Shown: positions 31,754 to 40,145, numbered from the stretch's first letter. The stretch: DNA of 64,000 bases from Ruthenibacterium lactatiformans (GCF_000949455.1 NZ_JXXK01000001.1:1-64000); one strand, 5' to 3'. The notes: generated by a model not told the origin, from the letters alone. A program made the numbers and translations.

Positions 31754-31782
31754 TTGTATTTGTACACATACAGCAGTATAAT
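31754..31782 (+). promoter_or_regulatory. promoter of the GHKL-nuclease gene
   Basis: TTGTAT (31754-31759), 17-bp spacer, TATAAT (31777-31782), 22 nt before the start codon. Confidence 0.75.
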
Positions 31783-31804
31783 AAAAACGTCGGGGGTGAA
31801 TGTG

Positions 31805-33724
31805 ATGGGTGAAATTATTCAACGTTCAAAGTATGAAAAAGACTTCATCGAACGAACTTATTCAAGTATTGTTACAGATATATCCATTGCGTTTTCTGAG
31901 CTCGTAGCGAATTCTTGGGATGCTGGTGCAACAACGGTTTCTATTACGTTGCCTGAAAAAAGAGGCGATGAAATCGTTATTGAAGATAATGGAACAGGAA
32001 TGACAGACGATGAGTTCCAACAAAGATGGATGGTTATTGCATATAATCGAGTAGCACATCAAGGGGAATATATTGAGTATATATCATCAAAGGGAAAGGC
32101 AAAAAGATTAGCATACGGCCGAAATGGCGTAGGGCGCCATGCAATGTTCTGTTTTAATGACCAGTATCAAGTAGAAACTTGGAGAGATGGAAAATGCAAT
32201 AAATACTTAATTAGTATTGACGGTGGTGATTCTGCGTTTTCTGTACTTGAGCATAGTATATTTGACAAAGCTGGAAATGGTACTCGCTTAACTGTAAAAG
32301 CAATAAAAAAGCAGCCCACGAAAAGTGAAGTAATGCGTACTCTTAGATATCGTTTCCTTTTTGACCCGGAGTTTTCTGTTTTTGTAAATAATGAACAAAT
32401 TGAATTTCAAACCAATATTGCTCCTACGGTTAGCAAAGAAATTTTGCTGAAATCAAAGGCTAAAATCAAGATTGACATTTACCAAATTCCGGATGGCGAA
32501 AAAACTACTGCTACTAATGGAATTGCATTTTGGACAGGTGCGAGATTAGTTGGAAATCCCTCTTGGAATATAGGTAATACACGAGTTGAAGATGCGCGCA
32601 GAAAATTTGCGCTACGCCATCTGATAGTTATAGAAGCCGACCACTTGATAGATGATGTGTTTTATGACTGGTCGCGTTTTAATAATACTGAAAAGGTAAA
32701 CGAAGTTTTTTCTGCGGTAATACACTTCGTTAGAGAATTCCGTGGGGAATACTATAAAGGAAAAGTAGCAGAAGTTAGAAAGGATGTAATTAAAAATAAT
32801 ATTGATAGAATCGAAACCCTTTCAATACCTTCGTTATATGATTTAAAAAATTTTTTTGAAAATTATTTGGAACAAAAACCAGAAGTTGATACCGATGAAT
32901 TGAATATTATTGTCAACGCTCTTATATCTGTTCTCCAATCAAGAAATGGATTGTCATTATTAGAGAAATTAGCTGAAATGGATGTTGACGATATAGATAC
33001 CCTGAATAGATTTTTGGATGAATGGTCGGTAACTGACATAAAAGATGTGCTTGATGAAATTGATCGCAGGTTGAAAGTTATTAGTGCGATTGAGCAACTT
33101 TGTAGTGATTCCACGACTGATGAACTGCACGTTTTACACCCCCTTATCAGTCAAGCAAAATGGTTATTCGGAGTAGAATTTGATAATCCAAATTACACGT
33201 TTAACCGAACGCTTACTACAGTGCTACAAACTCTGCTAAAAGGTCAGCGCAACGAAAATGTTGATATTAATTGGTCTAAACGACCAGACTTAGCAATTGG
33301 AAGCGACTTTACTCTTAGTTCTACATGTACAGAAGAAGCTGATGAAAATGAAATATTTGTAATCAGCAAAGTGTTAATTATTGAACTAAAAAAGGGTGGC
33401 TTTACTATTGGACGAAAAGAAATGGGGCAAGCAGAAGAGTATGTTGATAGCCTTTACAAAGGGAACAAGCTGAATTGTAAGCCTAAAATCAAAGCTTTTG
33501 TTGTTGGCGATACTATTTCTGAAGCTATAAGCACAAAAAAGACACAGGAAGACTATGGCGAAGTTTATGCCTATACATATAGGCAACTTGCTCAAACCGC
33601 CGGAAAGAGATTGTTTAATTTGAAAGACAAGTTGACAACTCATTACCAAGCATTAATCGAAAAAGACTATCTGTCAGAGATTTTGGAAGAACCGCGACAA
33701 ATGGAATTAAAATTAGCGGAGTAG
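31805..33724 (+). CDS. GHKL ATPase fused to a RecB-like PD-(D/E)XK nuclease
   Basis: A 639-residue cargo protein with its own promoter. Seen: N-terminal GHKL (Hsp90/MutL/MORC-type) ATPase with N box ELVANSWDAGA (Glu32, Asn36, Asp39), G1 motif EDNGTGM (Asp61, Gly63, Gly65), G2 motif YGRNGVGRH (about 104-112), and GNGTRLTVKA (about 152-161). A helical middle follows (about 290-450). The C-terminal domain has the nuclease pattern RPDLAIG (Asp495), IIELKKGG (Glu527, Lys529) and GQAEEYV (Gln542, Tyr546), i.e. D...ExK...QxxxY. The gene is much richer in A+T than the host genes. MutL/MORC-like ATPases linked to nucleases are known in restriction and anti-phage loci, so a defence role is inferred, not shown. 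ATG 31805 has GGGGGTG upstream. Confidence 0.85.
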   Translation: MGEIIQRSKYEKDFIERTYSSIVTDISIAFSELVANSWDAGATTVSITLPEKRGDEIVIEDNGTGMTDDEFQQRWMVIAYNRVAHQGEYIEYISSKGKAKRLAYGRNGVGRHAMFCFNDQYQVETWRDGKCNKYLISIDGGDSAFSVLEHSIFDKAGNGTRLTVKAIKKQPTKSEVMRTLRYRFLFDPEFSVFVNNEQIEFQTNIAPTVSKEILLKSKAKIKIDIYQIPDGEKTTATNGIAFWTGARLVGNPSWNIGNTRVEDARRKFALRHLIVIEADHLIDDVFYDWSRFNNTEKVNEVFSAVIHFVREFRGEYYKGKVAEVRKDVIKNNIDRIETLSIPSLYDLKNFFENYLEQKPEVDTDELNIIVNALISVLQSRNGLSLLEKLAEMDVDDIDTLNRFLDEWSVTDIKDVLDEIDRRLKVISAIEQLCSDSTTDELHVLHPLISQAKWLFGVEFDNPNYTFNRTLTTVLQTLLKGQRNENVDINWSKRPDLAIGSDFTLSSTCTEEADENEIFVISKVLIIELKKGGFTIGRKEMGQAEEYVDSLYKGNKLNCKPKIKAFVVGDTISEAISTKKTQEDYGEVYAYTYRQLAQTAGKRLFNLKDKLTTHYQALIEKDYLSEILEEPRQMELKLAE

Positions 33725-33738
33725 ATTTGATTATAAAG

Positions 33739-33779
33739 CAAAAGGATAGGCATACCGAGATTGGTAGCCTATCCTTTGC
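33739..33779 (+). terminator. terminator after the GHKL-nuclease gene
   Basis: GCAAAGGATAGGC (33739-33751) / GCCTATCCTTTGC (33767-33779), perfect 13-bp arms. Confidence 0.8.
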
Positions 33780-33825
33780 TTTGTATTGTACCTGTTTGTC
33801 AGCCGTTAAGTTAGTTTGCTTTCAA

Positions 33826-33836
33826 TACTTCCTTAT
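33826..33836 (-). repeat. right terminal inverted repeat core of the transposon
   Basis: TACTTCCTTAT, exact inverted copy of 26764-26774, lying 14 bp inside the right boundary. Confidence 0.75.
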
Positions 33837-33851
33837 CGGTGGTTGACATTC

Positions 33852-33867
33852 GAGACGCCGCGCTTTT
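33852..33867. terminator. right half of the split terminator
   Basis: GAGACGCCGCGCTT (33852-33865) followed by TT; the matching arm is at 26735-26748. With the transposon in place the stem halves are 7.1 kb apart and cannot work as a local terminator for luxS or the MBL gene. Confidence 0.8.
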
Positions 33868-33912
33868 ATATAGGCAGCGGCAAAGAAACCGGCGGCACAG
33901 ATAAAACACACT

Positions 33913-34371
33913 TTATGCCTCGTACTGCAGACGTTCCTCCGTCCATTCCTTTAGAACCGGGAGCATGGCCCGCGCTTCCCGGTTCGCTCCGGGCAGGTCC
34001 TGCTCACGGTAATTGCCGCATTCAATTTCGGAGGCGCCGGGGATATCGCCCGCATAATCCGCCATAAAGCGAAAGCTGTCCTGCACCAGCCGGATGGCGT
34101 CTGCGTGGGACAAGCCGCGGGTGAGCAGATAGAACCCGGTGCGGCAGCCCATGGGCCCGACATAGATGACGCCGGGGCCATATACCGAGTTGCGGGCGTA
34201 GGTGGCGAACAGATGCTCAATGGTGTGCAGCGCTCCGTTGGCCAGATAATCGCCCTGATTCGGTTTTTTCATGCGAATGTCATAAGTGACCACATCGCCG
34301 TCCACACGGGAGATATACATGCCGCGCTCGAGCCGGGTGTGATCCACACAAAAGCTTGCGATCCGTTCCAT
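33913..34371 (-). CDS. luxS: S-ribosylhomocysteine lyase
   Basis: A 152-residue LuxS enzyme that splits S-ribosylhomocysteine to homocysteine and DPD, the autoinducer-2 precursor. Seen: zinc ligands His49 and His53 in GALHTIEHLF and Cys118 in IECGNY; catalytic Cys76 in GPMGCRTGFY; N-terminal FxVDHTRL. Length typical. RBS TTGGAGGA. It lies 32 nt after pyk on the same strand and is likely co-transcribed with it. Its product homocysteine feeds the methionine synthase encoded upstream of the transposon. Its downstream terminator is the one split by the insertion. Confidence 0.97.
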   Translation of the reverse strand: MERIASFCVDHTRLERGMYISRVDGDVVTYDIRMKKPNQGDYLANGALHTIEHLFATYARNSVYGPGVIYVGPMGCRTGFYLLTRGLSHADAIRLVQDSFRFMADYAGDIPGASEIECGNYREQDLPGANREARAMLPVLKEWTEERLQYEA

Positions 34372-34403
34372 TGCTGTTCCTCCAATCCGGTCAAAAATAT
34401 TGC

Positions 34404-36151
34404 TTATTGGGGCATCGAATGCACCACGCCGCGCTCTCCGTCCACCGAAACGCGCACACCGTCGTGCAGCTTGCGGGTAGCGCCCGCCGCGCCCACGACA
34501 ACCGGTTTGCCCAGCGTAAGGCCAACGATGGCGGCGTGGGAATTAACGCCCGCCTCTTCGGCGATGATGGCGGAGGCGTCGCGGATGGAATCCAGCATAT
34601 TGTTGTTCGTTGCCGGGACGACCAGCACATTGCCGGGCTTGAATTTGCTGCGCACCTCGTCATCACTGCGGCACACACAGGCAACACCGACGCCGTTGCG
34701 TTTGCCGATGCCGATGCCGGACAGGAGCGCATCGCCCACGAGATGGGCCTTGATCATATTGGTAGTGCCGGAGATGCCCACAGGGACGCCCGCAGTGATG
34801 ACCACCAGGTCCCCGTCCTGCACAAGGCCCGCACTCTGGGAGGTCGAAACGGCTTTTTCGATCAGTTCATCTGTGTCGTGCGCATATTCCATCATGATCG
34901 GTGTGATTCCCCAGGAAAGTGTGAGCTGGCGGTATACCTGTTCTGTCAGCACACAGGCGATGATGGGCGTCTCGGGGCGGTATTTGCACAGCAGGCGGGC
35001 TGTTTCGCCGCTTTTGCTTACAGTGATGATGGCGTTTGCCTTGATATCCATGGCCGTGGTGCAGGCCGCGTGGGCGACGGCGCCCGCCACGCTCAGCTGG
35101 CCCTCCATAGTGCGCATTTTCAGGCGTTTGTCATAATTGATGTCGCTCTCGGTGCGTTCGGCGATGGCGGACATGGTGCGCACAGCCTCCACAGGCCAGC
35201 GCCCGGCAGCCGTTTCGCCGGAGAGCATAATGGCGGAGGTGCCGTCGTAAATGGCGTTGGCGACATCGGTGATCTCAGCGCGGGTGGGACGGGGGTGCTC
35301 TATCATACTGTCCAGCATCTGCGTGGCTGTGATGACGGGCTTTCCGGCGTTATAACAGCGCCAGATGATGTCCTTCTGGATGATGGGGATCTCGGTAAAG
35401 TCGATCTCCACGCCCATATCGCCGCGCGCCACCATAATGCCGTCGGCCACGTTGAGGATCTCGTCGATGTTTTCCACGCCTTCGTGGTTTTCGATCTTGG
35501 CCACGATTTTGATGAAATCACATTTTCGGCTGTCCAGCAGGCGGCGAATCTCCAATATATCGGCGGCGCTGCGTACAAAGGAGGCTGCGATGAAGTCAAA
35601 GCCCTGCTCAATACCAAACAGGATGTCATCGCGGTCCTGCGCGCTCATATACGGCATCGAGAGCTTGGTGCCGGGCACATTCACGCCCTTATGGTTGGAG
35701 ACCGGGCCGCCGTTCTGCACGGTGCAGATAATGTCGTCGCCCTGAATGACGTCCACCTTCATGCCGACAAGGCCGTCGTCCAGCAGCACACGCGCGCCGG
35801 GCGCGAGGTCCTGCGGCAGTTCTTTGTAAGTGATGGAACAGATGTTTTCGTCGCCTTCAACATCGCGCGTGGTGAGCGTAAATGTCTGCCCGGCTTTCAG
35901 CGTGACCTTGCCGTTTTTAAAATTCTTCAGGCGGATCTCAGGGCCTTTGGTATCCAGCAGGGCGGCCACAGGCATACACAGCTCGTCGCGCAGTGCGCGC
36001 AGCTTGGCCAGCCGGGCGGCGTGTTCCTCGTGGGAGCCATGGGAAAAGTTGAAACGGGCTACATTCATCCCGCTCACGATCATATTGCGCATCACGCCTT
36101 CCTGATCTGTGGAAGGTCCCAGCGTGCAGACGATTTTTGTTTACGCAGCAT
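34404..36151 (-). CDS. pyk: pyruvate kinase with an apparent 5' frameshift
   Basis: Glycolytic enzyme converting PEP and ADP to pyruvate and ATP. Seen: MNVARFNFSHG, DTKGPEIR, the metal/substrate block VAKIENHEGVENIDEI, GDMGVEID, TATQMLDSMIEHPRPTRAE, and a C-terminal PEP-utiliser-type extension (NSHAAIVGLTLGKPVVVG) as in Bacillus-type Pyk of about 580 residues. The open frame begins only at GTG 36095 and would lack the first barrel strand. Upstream, ATG 36151 with GGAG before it encodes M-L-R-K, and after one missing base in the A run at 36140-36142 the expected T-K-I-V-C-T-L-G-P-S-T-D-Q-E-G follows in frame. So one base appears deleted; real mutation and sequencing error are equally possible. 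Confidence 0.9.
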
Positions 36152-36205
36152 AGTCAGATACTCCAATCCGCTTTTTGTGAAAAGCAACAAATTTACCTAG
36201 TTTAT

Positions 36206-36233
36206 ATTATACACAAATTCCATCTCCATGCAA
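36206..36233 (-). promoter_or_regulatory. promoter of the pyk-luxS transcript
   Basis: On the minus strand TTGCAT (36233-36228), 16-bp spacer, TATAAT (36211-36206). Confidence 0.7.
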
Positions 36234-36244
36234 TGGCGGCAGGC

Positions 36245-36273
36245 TTAACATTCCGTAAAGATTCTGGTATACT
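36245..36273 (+). promoter_or_regulatory. promoter of deoB
   Basis: TTAACA (36245-36250), 17-bp spacer, TATACT (36268-36273), divergent from the pyk promoter 12 bp away. Confidence 0.7.
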
Positions 36274-36354
36274 GTGGGTGCGGAGGCGAATTCTATGAAA
36301 TGCCGGACCAAAACGGCGAAGCAGAAAAAAGCCCCGCCCAAAGGAGAAAAAATT

Positions 36355-37527
36355 ATGGCAAAACGAGTGTTTATCATTGTGCTCGACAGCTTTGGCATCG
36401 GAGAGATGCCGGACGCCGCCCGCTTCGGCGATGTGGGCAGCAATACACTGGGAGCGATCGTGAAAAGCCCCAAATACCATACGCCCACGCTGCAGAAGCT
36501 GGGCCTGTTCAACATCGAGGGAGTTGTGTGCGGCCGGCGGGCCGAGGCGCCTTTGGCCAGTTTTGCGCGGCTGGAGGAGGTTTCCAACGGAAAAGACACC
36601 ACGACCGGCCACTGGGAAATCGCGGGCGTGGAAAGCGAAAAGGCGCTGCCCGTGTATCCGAACGGTTTTCCGGATGAGGTGATTGCGGAGTTTGAACGCC
36701 GCACGGGCCGCAGAGTGCTTTGCAATAAGCCGTATTCAGGAACGGACGTTATCCGGGATTACGGCGAAGAGCATATGAAAACAGGCGCGCTCATCGTATA
36801 CACCTCTGCGGACAGCGTGTTTCAGGTAGCGGCGAATGAAGCTGTGGTTCCGGTGCCGGAATTGTACCGTTACTGCGAAATAGCGCGGGAGATGCTTACC
36901 GGAGACCACAATGTGGGCCGCGTCATCGCGCGTCCTTTTGTGGGAACAAACGCGAAGAATTTCAAGCGTACCACCAACCGGCACGACCTTTCGCTTAAGC
37001 CGCCGCGCAAAACGATGCTGGACTATATCCGCGCGGCGGGGCTGGATACCATCGGCGTAGGGAAAATTTATGATATCTTCGACGGGGAAGGCGTGAGCGA
37101 GAAGCTTAAGACAACGGGCAACGCCAACGGCATGGAAGTGACGCTGGAGCTCGCGCAGCGTGGTTTTTCAGGCCTTGCGTTCGTGAATCTCGTGGATTTT
37201 GACATGGTGTACGGCCACCGCAACGATGTGAACGGCTATGCCAATGCGGCAACGGAATTCGACGGGCAGCTTGCAAAGCTGCTGCCGTTGCTGCGCGCGG
37301 AGGACCTGCTCATCATCACGGCTGATCACGGTTGTGACCCCGCGACCCCATCTACCGATCATTCGCGTGAGTATGTGCCGATGCTCGCCTATGGCAAAGG
37401 TGTCCGTGCGGGCGTGGACCTGGGTACAAGGCGCAGCTTTGCTTGCATTGCGCAGACCGTTTGCGAGTATCTGGGCGTGCCTGTTCAGTTGGACGGGAAA
37501 AGCTTCCTGAAAGAGATTTTGCGCTGA
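36355..37527 (+). CDS. deoB: phosphopentomutase
   Basis: A 390-residue alkaline-phosphatase-superfamily enzyme interconverting (deoxy)ribose 1- and 5-phosphate. Seen: N-terminal metal site VFIIVLDSFGIGEMPDA (Asp about 11), SNGKDTTTGHWEI (catalytic Thr about 86), GKIYDIFDGEG, VDFDMVYGHRND (about 283-294) and the second metal site TADHGCDPATPSTDHSREY (about 322-340). Length fits. ATG 36355 has AAAGGAG 8 nt upstream; the longer frame from 36274 has none. A single-gene unit with its own promoter and terminator. Confidence 0.96.
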   Translation: MAKRVFIIVLDSFGIGEMPDAARFGDVGSNTLGAIVKSPKYHTPTLQKLGLFNIEGVVCGRRAEAPLASFARLEEVSNGKDTTTGHWEIAGVESEKALPVYPNGFPDEVIAEFERRTGRRVLCNKPYSGTDVIRDYGEEHMKTGALIVYTSADSVFQVAANEAVVPVPELYRYCEIAREMLTGDHNVGRVIARPFVGTNAKNFKRTTNRHDLSLKPPRKTMLDYIRAAGLDTIGVGKIYDIFDGEGVSEKLKTTGNANGMEVTLELAQRGFSGLAFVNLVDFDMVYGHRNDVNGYANAATEFDGQLAKLLPLLRAEDLLIITADHGCDPATPSTDHSREYVPMLAYGKGVRAGVDLGTRRSFACIAQTVCEYLGVPVQLDGKSFLKEILR

Positions 37528-37553
37528 AAGTTTAAAAGTTTAATGAAATGAAC

Positions 37554-37587
37554 AACGGCGGTTTGCAGATTTGCAAACCGCCGTTTT
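37554..37587 (+). terminator. terminator after deoB, probably bidirectional
   Basis: AACGGCGGTTTGCA (37554-37567), loop GATT, matching arm 37572-37585, then TT. It also lies 36 nt beyond the minus-strand lipoprotein gene's stop. Confidence 0.85.
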
Positions 37588-37622
37588 CCGTATCGGGGAG
37601 ATGCCTCAAAGAGAGAATTGCG

Positions 37623-38183
37623 TCAGGTATATGCCGCCAGGGTTTCTTTCAGGATGCCAGCCACTGCCTCGTACTTTTCCGGATCATATTCATCGTATTG
37701 ATTTGGGTTTCCCGCATCGTTCAGGATATCGGCCACACCGTCTACACCGTTTGAAAGAATTTCCCGAGCGGCAAAGTCGACGTTTCCGCATCCCTCTGCA
37801 AGGATGTCGATCGTTTCAGCGCTGGCAGCGTTCAGATATTCGTCCAGATCGCTGCGCAGCTGTTCCTCCTGATTGCTGTCGTACTGCTGTGCAAAGTTGA
37901 GAACACCGCACGCTGCGGTATACTGCTTCAGATGGCTCCCGGCGGTTCCTTGCTGATAGCTGGACAGGGCCGACATCATCTCGCCGAAGGGGGTGCTGCC
38001 GGGCGTTTCTGAAAGAGAAGCTGCGCTGGAGGAAACAGCAGGGGAACGAACGGCACTGCTGCCTGAAAAAGCGGAGGATGAGGCAGGATTTGAAAGAGCA
38101 GACGATGCGGATACAGCCTGACATCCTGCAAAAGAAAGCGCTGTCATCCACAGCAGTGCGCTGAGAAAAAATTTTTTTATCAT
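37623..38183 (-). CDS. Ser-rich lipoprotein of unknown function
   Basis: A 186-residue predicted lipoprotein. Seen: signal peptide MIKKFFLSALLWMTALSFAGC with lipobox SFAGC (Cys21; written here as MIKKFFLSALLW plus MTALSFAGC), then a low-complexity Ser/Ala linker (about 24-60) with repeated SSA/SSS, and a helical C-terminal domain with QEEQLRSDLDEYLNAAS (about 104-120) and a conserved-looking pair of Cys (about 88 and 131). ATG 38183 has AAAGG at a longish 12-nt spacing. No family recognised; a surface helical lipoprotein is all that can be said. Confidence 0.75.
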   Translation of the reverse strand: MIKKFFLSALLWMTALSFAGCQAVSASSALSNPASSSAFSGSSAVRSPAVSSSAASLSETPGSTPFGEMMSALSSYQQGTAGSHLKQYTAACGVLNFAQQYDSNQEEQLRSDLDEYLNAASAETIDILAEGCGNVDFAAREILSNGVDGVADILNDAGNPNQYDEYDPEKYEAVAGILKETLAAYT

Positions 38184-38431
38184 ACATTCACAAGCCTTTC
38201 TATTGTGATTTGCAACCCGGACAACATGAGAAATTCGGAAGAAGAGGCATGGTGGACGAAGAAAACAGATGACGAAGATTCCATCGCGCGAAATTTTACG
38301 GCAAAACGTCTGGCCGGTTTTTGCGAAAAATGGCATAGCACGCATACTTTTTGCAATAATTATGAAATAATTGCGGAGGATAAAACGTTCATTATACAGC
38401 GGTTGTGAGATTTTGCGGTATTCCCGTCTTG
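38184..38431. other. 248-bp intergenic stretch
   Basis: Lies between the start of the lipoprotein gene and the stop of the YdcF-like gene. I see a TATAAT on the minus strand near 38391-38396 but no good -35, and an A+T-rich inverted repeat near 38355-38372 (GCAATAATTA / TAATTGC). Nothing else is supported; the short plus-strand reading frame here has no ribosome site. Confidence 0.4.
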
Positions 38432-39181
38432 TCAGGTGCGAAACACCCAGTAGTACAGCACCGCCATTACCTCACGCATATAACAGGGGAGTACGGAAGA
38501 AAAGCCGATAGAGGCGGGGATGGCGTTCACATTTGTGAAGCCTGCGGCGGCAGCGTATTTTGCTGCGCGGTAACAATGGAACGCATTGGTGACATACGCG
38601 ACGGGTTCGTCCTGCGAAAGACCGTTCTGTTCCAAAATTTCGCGCGCAAAGCAAAAATTTTCCTCGGTGGAGGTACTGGACGCTTCTTCCAGAATTTGCT
38701 TCTCCGGCACGCCTTTCTCCACAAGATAGGCTTTCATGGCCCGGGCTTCGGGAATGTCCTCGCCGGGCCCCTGTCCGCCCGTCACAACAATAACGGCATC
38801 CGGGTTTTCCAGATGATAATCATATGCGGCATCCAGACGGCGTGCCAAAAGGTCGGTCACGCGTTCGCCTCGCAGGCCGGCGCCCAGTACGATCACCGCT
38901 TTTTCCTGTTTGGTCGCGGTGTCGGAGTAGCCGCTCACCGCGACGAATATAAGCAGCAGCGCAAAAACGGCGCAGCAGCAGAAAAAGATGATTTTTAGAA
39001 CGCGGCCTGCACCGGCAGCGCAAAAAGCGTCGATTTTGGTATTGAAAAGAGCGTATATCCACAGTGCGGCAGTGATGAGATACATCATCAGCACCCCAAG
39101 GTTGAAGCTGGAGCGGATGGCGCGCAGGACGCTGTCGATGAGGAAAACAATGGCAAGGAGCCAGACGAAAATGATCTTCAT
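38432..39181 (-). CDS. YdcF family membrane protein (DUF218)
   Basis: A 249-residue membrane protein. Seen: three N-terminal membrane helices (about 4-22, 28-45, 62-84), then a soluble DUF218 domain with AVIVLGAGLRGERVTDLLARRLD (quoted as VIVLGAGLRGERVT), VIVVTGGQGPGEDIPEA (about 127-143), ASSTSTEENF (about 167-176) and VTNAFHCYRA (about 196-205). YdcF/SanA-like proteins are linked to envelope integrity or vancomycin sensitivity, and some bind AdoMet; the reaction is unknown. RBS GGAGG 9 nt upstream of ATG 39181. Divergent from the ABC transporter operon. Confidence 0.9.
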   Translation of the reverse strand: MKIIFVWLLAIVFLIDSVLRAIRSSFNLGVLMMYLITAALWIYALFNTKIDAFCAAGAGRVLKIIFFCCCAVFALLLIFVAVSGYSDTATKQEKAVIVLGAGLRGERVTDLLARRLDAAYDYHLENPDAVIVVTGGQGPGEDIPEARAMKAYLVEKGVPEKQILEEASSTSTEENFCFAREILEQNGLSQDEPVAYVTNAFHCYRAAKYAAAAGFTNVNAIPASIGFSSVLPCYMREVMAVLYYWVFRT

Positions 39182-39238
39182 GAGGACCTCCGTTTCTTCG
39201 ATAGGCTTATTGTAACAGCGAAAGCTGTCGAAAGCAAC

Positions 39239-39268
39239 TTGAAATACAGAGCCAGACTGTGATAGACT
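39239..39268 (+). promoter_or_regulatory. putative promoter of the ABC transporter operon
   Basis: TTGAAA (39239-39244), 18-bp spacer, TAGACT (39263-39268). Confidence 0.45.
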
Positions 39269-39293
39269 GTTTTAGAAAGAGGTGATGCGCTTC

Positions 39294-40145
39294 GTGGCAT
39301 CCATTATAAAAGTACAAAACCTGCGCAAGGTATACCGCGTAGGCAAGGAAAAGGTGGTCGCGCTGGACGACATCTGCCTGGAAATCGGCGAAGGGGAGAT
39401 GTGCTGTATCGTCGGCGCTTCCGGCAGCGGCAAATCCACACTGCTCAACCAGCTTGCAGGGCTGGAAAAGCCCACCAAAGGCAGGGTGCTGATTGGCAAG
39501 CATGATATTTCCGCAATGACAGAGGACGAATTGGCGGATTTCCGCCAGCAGCACTTGGGGTTCATTTTCCAGAGCTACAATCTTCTGCCTTCCATGACGG
39601 CTGCGGAAAACGTGGCCTTGCCGCTGATGTTCAAAGGCATGGGGAAAAAGCAGCGGGAAAAGTTGGCGCGTAAAGAATTGAAAAAAATGGGTTTGCTCTC
39701 CCGCGCGAACCACAAGCCGACGGAGATGTCCGGCGGGCAGCAGCAGCGTGTGGGCATTGCGCGCGCTTTTGTTGCAAAGCCAAAGGTTATCTTTGCAGAC
39801 GAGCCGACGGGCAATCTGGACTCCACGACCTCGCGCCAGGTGCTTTATTCCATGCTGGAGATGGCCAAGTCCTACGGCATCACTTTCGTGATGGTGACGC
39901 ATGAAAAAGAGCTGGCCTATTGCGGAGACCGCATTGTTACCATCAAGGACGGGCGTGTGCTGGACAATGTGCTGCTGGGCGAAGACGAAAAAGCGGAAAA
40001 CCGCCGTCGCCTGTTTGGCGATGTAACGAGCGGGGATATCGCAGAGCCGGAAACGACCGTTGCAGAGGGAAAAAAACCGGCAGCCAGGCAGGCAAAGGCC
40101 GTGGCTGCTGCCGTGGCTGAAAAAGTAAACCAGGAATCCATGTGA
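39294..40145 (+). CDS. MacB/LolD-type ABC transporter ATP-binding protein
   Basis: A 283-residue ATPase subunit. Seen: Walker [10 protein letters not shown] (about 40-48), Q-loop QSYNLLPSM (about 88-96), signature MSGGQQQRV (about 142-150), Walker [13 protein letters not shown] (about 161-172), and the H-loop VTHEKELA. A Lys/Ala-rich tail (about 240-283) is unusual. GTG 39294 is chosen because AGAGGTGAT forms an extended Shine-Dalgarno 7 nt upstream; ATG 39285 lies inside that site. First gene of an operon with an anchored CARDB-like protein and a MacB-like permease. Confidence 0.92.
   Translation: MASIIKVQNLRKVYRVGKEKVVALDDICLEIGEGEMCCIVGASGSGKSTLLNQLAGLEKPTKGRVLIGKHDISAMTEDELADFRQQHLGFIFQSYNLLPSMTAAENVALPLMFKGMGKKQREKLARKELKKMGLLSRANHKPTEMSGGQQQRVGIARAFVAKPKVIFADEPTGNLDSTTSRQVLYSMLEMAKSYGITFVMVTHEKELAYCGDRIVTIKDGRVLDNVLLGEDEKAENRRRLFGDVTSGDIAEPETTVAEGKKPAARQAKAVAAAVAEKVNQESM

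Larger units (their letters stand above)
26749..33850. mobile_element. about 7.1-kb TnpX/TnpW-type serine-recombinase transposon
   Basis: Boundaries come from three agreeing signs: the split terminator arms at 26735-26748 and 33852-33865, a 4-bp direct repeat CATT at 26748-26751 and 33847-33850, and inverted terminal segments with ATAAGGAAGTA (26764-26774) and its complement (33826-33836). The left end encodes a large serine recombinase and a TnpW-like protein, as in Tn4451/Tn5397-type elements. Cargo: AraC regulator, GlcG/HbpS protein, Cys-rich small protein, sigma/HTH pair, GHKL-nuclease protein. Base composition is visibly lower in G+C than the flanks, most strongly in the last gene. No relaxase or conjugation genes are present. 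Confidence 0.88.

Noticed and set aside
26716..33912. Conjugative element (ICE) rather than a transposon
   Set aside because: Only the sigma/HTH pair is ICE-like; no relaxase, VirB4, coupling protein or tyrosine integrase is encoded, and the ends fit a serine-recombinase element.
34356..36200. A 614-codon plus-strand frame opposite pyk
   Set aside because: Shadow of the minus-strand pyruvate kinase; His/Gly/Asp-rich with no recognisable motif.
38205..38408. 67-codon plus-strand frame between the lipoprotein and YdcF-like genes
   Set aside because: No ribosome site, unusual composition, and no similarity I recognise.
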